This document shows, piece after piece, positions 27,701-38,894 of a stretch of DNA of 64,000 nucleotides. The stretch is taken from the NCBI RefSeq assembly GCF_049243985.1, contig NC_135376.1, forward strand, positions 47,225,001-47,289,000, read 5' to 3'. This DNA comes from Paroedura picta (Eukaryota > Chordata > Lepidosauria > Squamata > Gekkonidae). Both the position numbers and the translations under genes were made by a program. Under the pieces are notes generated by a model. That model was not told where the DNA came from and did not search any database. It saw nothing but the letters and a program-made list of their open reading frames with translations. How positions within the stretch are numbered: the stretch's first letter is position 1; every line of letters starts with the position of its first letter.

Positions 27701-30700
27701 TTTTCAGCTTTATCACTTGGTTACTATATAACTGGCACTGTGTGAACAACAGAAGCTTTTCCTATTTCTAATTATTTACTCATTATTGGGGACACAGGAA
27801 GTGGCGGAGCATGCTGCTCATCACAACATACCACCGGTGGCCCAGAACAGCACTGCTGGTGCGGAATCAGTACTTGTGGCATATTTTGATATAATATGAG
27901 GCTATGCTGACAGGTATATTTTGTAAGGAAAGTCCAAACTTTGGAATTAGACTAAGTGACTTTCCGGCATTTTTAGTGTTATTACTGGGTTACTATATAA
28001 TTGGAATTGTGTGAACAATAGAAGCTTTTTCTATTTCTAATTATTTACAGTATTAGACAAAATAATTCCTAGAATTCTTGGAATCTTTGACCTTAAGACA
28101 TAGACAGTAAGGTCTTTAGAGCAGTTCTCTCGGAGTGTTTTTGCTTGAACAAGAAGGTTGAAAGATTAAATGCAGGATTTCCATGTCCAGGGCCTAGAAG
28201 TGCATATCCTAAGTGCACTCAGAAACCAGAGTTCACCCTATGAAAAGGTATTCTGTAACATAAATACAGCATGGGGTGGCACAACTTCTGATACTTTTGT
28301 TGCCCAAACACCCTGGGCTCCCAAGCTAGGCAGAAGGAATCTGATTCATAACTGTTAGGATCTATTGAGTGGTGCCTTACATTTCCAGCTGCATACAGTC
28401 CATCCTTGTGTAGTGCCATAGCAAACAGGACCACATTTTGAGCTTCACTCCTTCCATAATCTAAGTAAAACAACAACATGGATTTGTACTTTAAACCCAT
28501 CTATTTTATCCAGTGGGGCAAAATTAGATCTTGTGGCATGCATAAGCACATTTGCATTAGGACCACAGTGGCACCACCTTCTTCCCTGATCTGAAACAGC
28601 ATGTAGTGCCCCACTGGGGAAACTTAATATATAGCCCATTAAAGCCCAATGTTTCCATGACAACTAGCAGCTCCCCAGGGCCAACTGAGGTCAGGAACTG
28701 GCTATGGAGGACAGAGGCTTAAAGTACTTCTAGTACACCATGGTCCTAATCTGAGGGCCCCTGCATGACTGGGAACCACAGAACTCCCAGATCATGTTCA
28801 GATAAACTCTGAAAAAAAAACGTGTACAACTTAGTCTCTGAGTTATATATGCCAGGAATTAAAAAATGTTGTTAGTTGTAAAGTTATGACCCATCGCGAC
28901 CCCATGAACAATGATCCATCAGGCCTTCCTGTCCTCTACCATTCCCCAGAGTCCATTTAAGCTTGCACCGACTGCTTCATTGACTCCATACAGCCACCTC
29001 ATTCTTTGTCGTCCCCTTCTTCTTTTGCCCTCTATTGCTCCCAGCATTAGGCTCTTCTCTAGGGAGTCCTTCCTTCTCATGAGGTGGCCAAAGTATTTGA
29101 GTTTCATCTTCAGGATCTGGCCTTCTAAAGAGCAGTCAGGGCTGATCTCCTCTAGGACTGACCGGTCCAAGGGACTCGCAAGAGTCTTCTCCAGCACCAG
29201 AGTTCAAAAGCCTCAATTCTTTGACGCTCGGCCTTCCTTATGGTCCAACTTTCACAGCCATACATTGCAACTGGGAAGACCATAGCCTTGACTAGATGCA
29301 CTTTAGTTGGCAGGGTGATGTCTCTGCTTTTTAGGATGCTGTCTAGATTTGCCATAGCTTTCCTCCCCAAGAGCAAGCGTCTTTTAATTTCTTTGCTGCT
29401 GTCCTCATCTGCAGTGATCTTGGAGAAAAAAATAGGGGAGTACAACCCCCCCCCCCCCGGTTTGGTTCTATTGGACCCTTCCAAAAATTCCAGATTTCAG
29501 AAGAAATTTCAGATCCCAATACATGATTCCAGAGAATGCAGCTACCAGGATTTTTTTTTAGGTCCAATAGACCTGAAATAGAAAATCTGGAGGGTGGGAG
29601 GGTGGCAGCAAGAGCTGAGCAGCAAGAGCACACTTAAGTATTTTCGCTAGGGTTTTTTTTCTGCAGTCCATTTAAACCAAGCTGAAATTTTTCCAGCTCC
29701 AAAAGAACCAGACTGAAAAATGCTCATTATTTTTGCATACCTCTAGTGGAAACAGAAATGTTTTAACCAAAGATACCAAATATACAGAAGCTGAGGATGG
29801 AGGATTGGGAAGAGCAGTAGAGTTTTCTTCAATGTTTCATTGCCTACCCCAGATCCAAATGACTGCTGCTCCCCTACCCTCTTGCTTCCCTGACAAATAT
29901 CTAAGCAAACTCACAATTAGCAAGGAAAACCCTCTCAACACCAAATACTTTCTCCAAGCTGTTTTCCTTTACACAGTGCTCGAGTACATGCGTGTGCGCG
30001 CGCGCATATGCGTGCACGTAAATGTTCTTTCCATATTATAAATAAGAGGGGGATTGCTCCTTCCGGTGGCACTATCATTTTATTCTACCTATTATTATGG
30101 TACACCATTTACTGCTTCCAAAATAGAAATAAATAAATAAAACCAATCAAACCAACACTGTAGGATGAGAAAACATCTGAACAATTCAGTTATCTGGCTA
30201 AAATTGAATACGGCTGCTTAGTTATACGGCTGGATCTGAGAGTTTTCTGATGGAGACAGTAGGTCTATCAACCACTTCTTTAAAACGCATTCTAAAAAGC
30301 AGCAGTATATATGAAGAATTATATTACATTCCTTCTGATGCTGTCTGCAAGGTCAAGTAACATTATATATATATATATATATATATATGATATGAAGAAA
30401 TACCTTCATATTTCCTACTAGAGGAGACTGACCGAAAAGTTGTACGCCGTTTTGCTGGAAAGAAATGAGACAATTTCAGTTGTGGCCTAGATGGTTTACT
30501 TTACATCATCCTACATGCAGATGTGAGTAATATGTATAATGTGCAATCTAAATATATTGATTTTTAAAAAACATTTAGGAGTGGTTCTAGCACATAAAGA
30601 TAACAGAAAATTCTTATGCATGACTGGGCACATGTCTTGGGCCTAGGATTTCAAACAGAAAGTAATCTTTGATTCTGACATATGTATATACAGAAATATA

Positions 30701-33700
30701 TGTGTTTGATATGATTGCCACTTTCTATCTACCCAATTTTGGTCATAAAATCATAAAATAGTTAAACAAAAGAAATTCCTACATCACAATCATATCCTGC
30801 TGCCAAAGAACATGAAAACTGTATGAAAGTATTTTTGGGTAACTTTTACAACAGGTACAATATTTACATATAAAAATATATGGAGACCCCCCCCCCAGCT
30901 TTTTAGGAGCTGAAGGACACAGGATGAGGCTGTGGGTTTTTTCACAGTGTATTACCAATATTAGAGGATCTGATGTATTTGTCTGATGAAAATTAATAGA
31001 GACAGATACTTCCAAGAGATATCACTATCAGCAATTTACAAAGATGTTTCATCCATTCCATTCCAACCAGAAATGTCATTTCAGACTTTGTGGGCTGGAA
31101 AGTAACTGAAGTAAATGCCCACTCTTGGGCAAAACTAAATTTAGATTGTAAATGTCTTTAAAATAAATTAAATATATTTTATAAGCAAATAGGTGAAAAA
31201 ATCATCTTTGCCTTTGGTATTGTTTGTAATAATAGCCAAGCAGTATGCTGTACAATGCGTTACATTTTTGCACATCCACATGACACTGATCTTATCATGC
31301 TCCAGCTGTCCTTTCCCTACATACTCTATCTTAAGTCTTCCTTTCTCTGATATTTTGGGGAAAGAGCATAATCTAAGTATTTTTATCAGGAAGGTGCACA
31401 TTATTCATAGTCTCTCCCATCTGCCAAACAAATCATGGGGAAATCATTGCTTGCAGCTGTTTCTCACCTTTTGCATCTGGTGAAAGTTTCTGGTAGACAG
31501 TAATAGCCTTGAATGTGTCTGCACCAATTTTCAAAAAATATCCTTCTTCAGAGCCCATGTACAGATCAGAGGTTGGAGTCCAGCAGTGAGCAGTAGGATG
31601 AACTGTAGGCTGAGTATCATCTTTAGGCTTCATAAAAAAACCCAAGAAACCTTTCAGTTGCATGAGTCAATAATGATTTTATATATGATTTTATATAAAC
31701 ATTCCATTGAGCCTCTTGTGGTGCAGAGTGGTAAGGTAGCAGACATGCAGTCTGAAAGCTCTGCCCATGAGGCTGGGAATTCAATCCCAGCAGCCGGCTC
31801 AAGGTTGACTCAGCCTTCCATCCTTCTGAGGTCGGTAAAATGAGTACCCAGCTTGCTGCTGGGGGGTAAATGGTAATGACTGGGGAAGGCACTGGCAAAC
31901 CACCCCGTATTGAGTCTGCCATGAAAACGCTAGAGGGCGTCACCCCAAGGGTCAGACATGACCCGATGCTTACACAGGGGATACTATTACCTTTACCTAA
32001 CTGACTACTCTTATTTTAAACAGACCTCTCCTTGTAGCATCTCTCCCCACCTTTTTTCTGCTGTGAATTTAAAAGCAACAACCCAGTGCATGTACATTTC
32101 AATGCATGTGATGAACTGAGCTCTAAGTCATGAAACCTGACATTGGAATAATTTGAGTTAGTTTTTAAGATGCCACTGGACTTGTTTTGTTTTGTTGCAA
32201 CAGAATAATATGGCTATTCCTCTGGAATGAACATTTAGAATTAGTCTCAAATGAATAAGCCAGGACCAGGAAAACATCCAGTTCTACACAAAGCAGAAAG
32301 AGCAACCTGGAATCTAGGAGAGCAAATAGTTGGCCTGAACTGTCTGGATATACTGTGAAATGCTGGAGACTGCTACTTGCTATGAGCAGAGATCCACATG
32401 TGACCCTGTCTGTCATTCTTCATAGTTTTCATGGCCTACCATAATATTTGCAACATTTTCCAACAGACCAGTGCTCCTGACATATTATAAAGCATTTGAG
32501 GCTCAGAGTAAATGTTCTGGAGACTCATAGAAAGTGACCTTCAAAACTTTTCCACCTGAAGGAGACTGATCAGCATATCTGGACCCAAGTGAAAATGCTG
32601 GAAATCATAATGGTCATCCACAAATTGCCTTTAGATTTTTTGAGGCTACCTTTGTTTACTAATTCTACCACAAAAAATACAGTAGCATAAGACAAAAGAG
32701 TGGGATTAAATGCCTCAGAACGTCTACACTACTTTCTCAATGCTAGCTGGCATTGTCTGTTACAGCTTTTATGGGGAAACTGCTTAATTATCTGCTCAGG
32801 TTATGTGTTGTTCCCCAGAATCGGTGCTAGTACATTGGAGTCATCCACCACAACGAATAGAATAGTTATACTACATAACCAGACTCACTTTAAATGTTTC
32901 TGCTTCCTCTCCTACTAGGCCAGCAACAGCTGAAATAGGCAACGCAGGACCAAAATAAGGATCTTGGGTATTTGGACAGGAAAAAAAGGTATTTTGCTCA
33001 TGCATTGTAGATCCGTCTTGAGCAGGGAGAATGACTGGCCTGTAGCAATGAAAGAAACATTCCATTGGCAGAAGAAAATAAGTTAAAAAATTATTGGTTC
33101 AAAACAGCACCTGAAAAATATGTTTTCCAAACCAGGAAACCATAAGAATGTATTCATAGTCCTTTTAAATTAATGTCAAGTGAGGATAAGCTTTAGAAGA
33201 ATACAACTTGAACAGTTGATATGCATAACAGCTCTTCAATCTGTGGATTCTTACCAGAAATTCTAGTATTTGTACATAGCAAAATACATTTTTGTTAGCC
33301 GGAAAGTTAATCTATCGGTGGCAGAATATGAAATGGTTATAACTCTGTAACAACCTCACTTACTTTGACTTCAAAATGTGCTCATTACCACTTCTTTCAA
33401 TATTCCACAGAGTAACAGAGGTCCCACCGTGCAAACACAGCTGGTGCCAGCTCATGGGATTAAAACTCATTGCAGTCACATCTACTCCTGGCTGCGACTG
33501 ACTGCACAATAGGATTTTTTTGCTCCAATCCCTAACCAAAAATGTAAAAAATTCAGTTAATCTATTTCTTTGTTAATTTTTATAGAAAGCAAGATCACAC
33601 CATAATAAATACTTTTAAACATATTTATTAATGATCTAGATGAGGGGGTGGAGGGACTACTCATCAAGTTTGCAGATGACACTAAATTGGGAGGACTGGC

Positions 33701-36700
33701 AAATACTCCGGAAGATAGAGACAGAGTTCAACGAGATCTGAACACAATGGAAAAATGGGCAAATGAGAACAAGATGCAATTTAATAAAGATAAGTGTAAA
33801 GTTCTGCATCTGGGGCAGAAAAATGAAAAGCATGCCTACTGGATGGGGGATACGCTTCTAGGTAGCACTGTGTGTGAACGAGACCTTGGGGTACTTGTGG
33901 ATTGTAAACTAAACATGAGCAGGCAGTGTGATGCAGCGGTAAAAAAGGCAAATGCCATTTTGGGCTGTATCAACAGAGGCATCACATCAAAATCACAAGA
34001 TGTCATAGTCCCATTGTATACAGCACTGGTCAGACCACACCTGGAGTACTGTGTGCAGTTCTGGAGGCCTCACTTCAAGGACGTAGATAAAATTGAAAGG
34101 GTACAGAGGAGAGCGACGAAGATGATCTGGGGCCAAGGGACCAAGCCCTATGAAGATAGGTTGAGGGACTTGGGAATGTTCAGCCTGGAGAAAAGGAGGT
34201 TGAGAGGGGACATGATAGCCCTCTTTAAGTATTTGAAAGGTTGTCACTTGGAGGAGGGCAGGATGCTGTTTCTGCTGGCTGCAGAGGAGAGGACACGCAG
34301 TAATGGGTTTAAACTTCAAGTACAACGATATAGGCTAGATATCAGGAAAAAGTTTTTCACAGTCAGAGTAGTTCAGCAGTGGAATAGGCTGCCTAAGGAG
34401 GTGGTGAGCTCCCCCTCACTGGAAGTCTTCAAGCAAAGGTTGGATATACACTTTTCTTGGATGCTTTAGGATTCTTAGGGCTAATCCTGCGTTGAGCAGG
34501 GGGTTGGACTAGATGGCCTGTATGGCCCCTTCCAACTCTATGATTCTATGATTCTATGAAATATTTAATGCACTGCAATCTATAAACAAAACAATGCCAA
34601 CAAAGAAAGAGAGGCACCAAAGTGCGGAGATTAGGGTGTCAGACTAGCATCTGGAAACTGTATTCAAATCCCCACTGGGTGATGGACGCTTGATAGGTGA
34701 CTTTGGGTCAGTGATTTCTCTCAGCCTAGCCTATTTCAGAGAGTTATTATGAGGATAGAATGGAGGAGGAGAAAGCAACATACATTGTCCTGAGCTCTTT
34801 GGAGGAAGGGTGGGACAAATAAGTATCTAAAACAAACAAAGATGGTATCTGCTGAATACAATGAAAGAAGCAAAAACTAAAAAAGATCAACCTATATGCC
34901 CCTGATGTCTCCTGGAGCTGGTGTTTAGATGATTAATAATTTAACCCAGTCTGAAAACCTTAAATGATAGGATACTCAAACAGAATTCTACAGTTGAAAG
35001 TGTCAGGAGTAGCCATTAAGAACGGACAACTGACAAGGAAGGAAGGATAAGGGAATGAGAGGATCAAGGATTCATTCAAGCTTGAGGGAAATAGTTCCTA
35101 GAAAAAGAGAGTGGTTAAGATCTAGGTTGAGTAGTTAAAAAGGCATATAATGGATGTTTGGATGTTCCTGCCTTCACCAGATTAAGTGTCTTTGATTAAG
35201 TTTCCTTGTTTATTGAAACAGAAACTGCAAGAAATCTTTATCCTCAAGTTTTGAAGCCTTGTCTGTACAACTAGACAGCAACATGTTTTGTCACAAATCA
35301 TCCTTTTTATATTTCTTCAAAATTACCTAATTGCTGTTGCCTGTATGATAGATTCTGTGGAGAAATAAAGCTTGGGTGAAATTCAGGGCCCACGCAGTGA
35401 GCTTCTAAATCCTAAACCTGATATCTGTCTGCCCATTTCCCCTCATAAACTGTTTATTAGCTTTGAATTACTACCAGCCTCTCGTGTGCCATTATCAAAC
35501 AAAGACAAAAGACAATCCAATTAGTTGGTCTCTCAGAGCCCTAGACTAGATCAGTATATATTCAAACTGGGTAGGACAGACAGAAAAACAAAGAATGGGG
35601 GGGGGGGGGAAGAACCTACCCAGCCAAGAAGAGAATTAAGGGATCTTGTAATAATCATAACTTTCTAAACAGCAAACAGGTACACCTTCTTATGGCCCTA
35701 ATAGATTTGATGATATCATTGTGTCTACCATAATGTGATTTTAAAAATGCCGCAAAGGCCTGATCTTGCTTGAGCCCACAGTGCATCAGGCAGAGATACT
35801 CTTGTTCCTTACACATACACCTTTTCAAATGCTCAAACAGGCATGGGGGAATGTGGCCAATTTGGCACTTGACAAAGGTGTATTTGTGGGGGAAACGAGC
35901 TGAGCCAAGCAGCTCCCTGTGGTACACAAGGTCAACTTGGCTTGCTACTTGGGCCTTTTTAATTTCCCAGTTGATCCCCAAAGCCAAGCAACGGACCCAC
36001 TTATAATCAAGTCAAAGGAATATAGCACTGCCTGTATTAAGACATTGTATTTAACACTTACCATATTGAAAGGCAAAATTCTGGGACAGCGGAGTAACTG
36101 GCCAGGTAAGAGCCTGTATAGCTGAATGCAAGCAAGGAATAGTCCAAGCTGGCATGACCTAGAATATAAAAGTGTAAGGACTTTAGATCCCAAGATCTTC
36201 ATTCTACATGGCTCTTGTATTCTATTCTTTTCTACACACTGTAGTGTTCTTTCTTTACTGAATATCCTATTTTCACCAGTTTGAACATCAGACCCAGAAG
36301 ATGGTTTAACTGACAGGGTGATTATAATACATTTAAAACTTTTATTGTAAGATTAATTGTCTTGTAAGCTGCCCTAAGATCTTTTTGGAGAGGGGCAGAC
36401 TAGAAATCTAAGGAATAAATAGTGAAGCCTCTCTTTCAGTGGAGGCTTATGATGGCTCTACAGGAAGATGAGAGGAATGTTCATATCCTGAGAAAGAATG
36501 GATAAGAAGCAGCAAAGCAATTTTGCAATGCAGGTCCAATGGCTAACAAAATCAGAAGGTTGACTGTTCTTGCCTAGCCTCTTTCTAAGGCAGGAACCTA
36601 TTAGCTGCACTGGATGAGTTCAAATCCCCTGGTCCGGATGAAATGCACCCGAGAGTACTCAAAGAACTTTCCAGAGAACTTGCACAGCCCTTGTCCATCA

Positions 36701-38836
36701 TCTTCAGAACCTCTTTAAGGACTGGAGATGTCCCGGAGGACTGGAAGAGAGCAAACGTTATTCCAATCTTCAAAAAAGGGAGGAAGGATGACCCGGGAAA
36801 CTACAGACCAGTGAGTCTGACCTCTGTTGTGGGGAAGATAATGGAGCAGATATTAAAGGGAGCGATCTGCAAACATCTGGAGGACAATTTGGTGATCCAA
36901 GGAAGTCAGCATGGATTTGTCTCCAACAGGTCCTGCCAGATCAACCTAGTTTCCTTTTTTGACCAAGTAACAGGTTTGCTGGATCGGGGAAATTCGGTTG
37001 ATGTCATTTACTTGGATTTTAGTAAAGCTTTTGACAAGGTTCCCCATGATGTTCTGATGGATAAGTTGAAGGACTGCAATCTTGATTTTCAGATAGTCAG
37101 GTGGATAGGGCATTGGTTAGAGAACCGCACTCAAAGAGTTGTTGTCAATGGTGTTTCATCAGACTGGAGAGAGGTGAGTAGCGGGGTACCTCAGGGCTTG
37201 GTGCTCGGCCCGGTACTTTTTAACATATTTATTACTGATCTAGATGAGGGGGTGGAGGGACTACTCATCAAGTTTGCAGATGACACCAAATTGGGAGGAC
37301 TGGCAAATACTCCGGAAGATAGAGACAGAGTTCAACGAGATCTGAACACAATGGAAAAATGGGCAAATGAGAACAAGATGCAATTTAATAAAGATAAGTG
37401 TAAAGTTCTGCATCTGGGGCAGAAAAATGAAAAGCATGCCTACTGGATGGGGGATACGCTTCTAGGTAGCACTGTGTGTGAACGAGACCTTGGGGTACTT
37501 GTGGATTGTAAACTAAACATGAGCAGGCAGTGTGATGCAGCGGTAAAAAAGGCAAATGCCATTTTGGGCTGTATCAACAGAGGCATCACATCAAAATCAC
37601 AAGATGTCATAGTCCCATTGTATACGGTACTGGTCAGACCACACCTGGAGTACTGTGTGCAGTTCTGGAGGCCTCACTTCAAGAAGGACGTAGATAAAAT
37701 TGAAAGGGTACGGAGGAGAGCGACGAAGATGATCTGGGGCCAAGGGACCAAGCCCTATGAAGATAGGTTGAGGGACTTGGGAATGTTCAGCCTGGAGAAA
37801 AGGAGGTTGAGAGGGGACATGATAGCCCTCTTTAAGTATTTGAAAGGTTGTCACTTGGAGGAGGGCAGGATGCTGTTTCTCTTGTGAAAAATAATTTTCA
37901 CAGTCAGAGTAGTTCAGCAGTGGAATAGGCTGCCTAAGGAGGTGGTGAGCTCCCCCTCACTGGCAGTCTTCAAGAAAAGGTTGGATACACACTTTTCTTG
38001 GATGCTTTAGGATACTTAGGGCTAATCCTGCGTTGAGCAGGGGGTTGGACTAGATGGCCTGTATGGCCCCTTCCAACTCTATGATTCTATGATTAATTTG
38101 TACATCTCCAATGGCTTTGTTTAACATTATTTATATTATTTGCTATCATGAATTGATATACCAGCACGATGTAGTGCTAAGAGCAGTGGACTCTAATCAA
38201 GGGAACTGGGCTTGTTAGTTCTATCCCTCGCATCTTGTTCTGTGTTTACAGAGTCTCAATACTAGGGCTGTTGTTCCTTTACTCTGTCCCTGTACTCTTA
38301 CCATGGGTTATTGTTCTCAGCTATCTAACTTGATTTAATTTATGCAAGACTACTGAAGGTCTAGAGCAATTTAGGAATTTGTATACTGATCCTTTACCAG
38401 GCTGACCTTGAACATTTTCATATATATCATTTTCACCAAACCCTCTGAAACAACTTTTCACTTCAAGAATTATTATCAGATTAAACATGGCTCAGGAAAG
38501 GCAGCTTCAGATTTACCTTTTAATTTAGCCTGTTTTGTTAGTTTTGGAAAGGCGTAGACATAGATTGTAGGTTTCAGTTGCCGGTCAGAATAAGCTATTG
38601 TTCCTTGGTTCCCATTCACTGCAAAGGCTCCTACACTTCCATTCTTGCACCGTAAGACTGACCTTTCCTTTGTTTCAATGTTGATAAAAATGATATAATT
38701 CCCACAAGGATAACAGATAGTCTTGTTGTTCACAAAGCCAAGTTTCCTGTTGCTGAATCCTTGCACCCACCTTGGGGGGGGGAGAGAAAGTTAGGAGTTT
38801 ATGTAGGAGTGTATGTATATATATATACATACACAC

Positions 38837-38894
<58 letters not shown>

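Noticed and set aside
31709-31790. tRNA-like A and B boxes
   Set aside because: They form the head of a Sauria SINE, as shown by the conserved body and BovB tail; not a tRNA gene.
35655-35987. 110-codon minus-strand frame close to CFAP43 exon 3
   Set aside because: It lies in intron 3, lacks similarity to CFAP43 and has no fitting splice sites.
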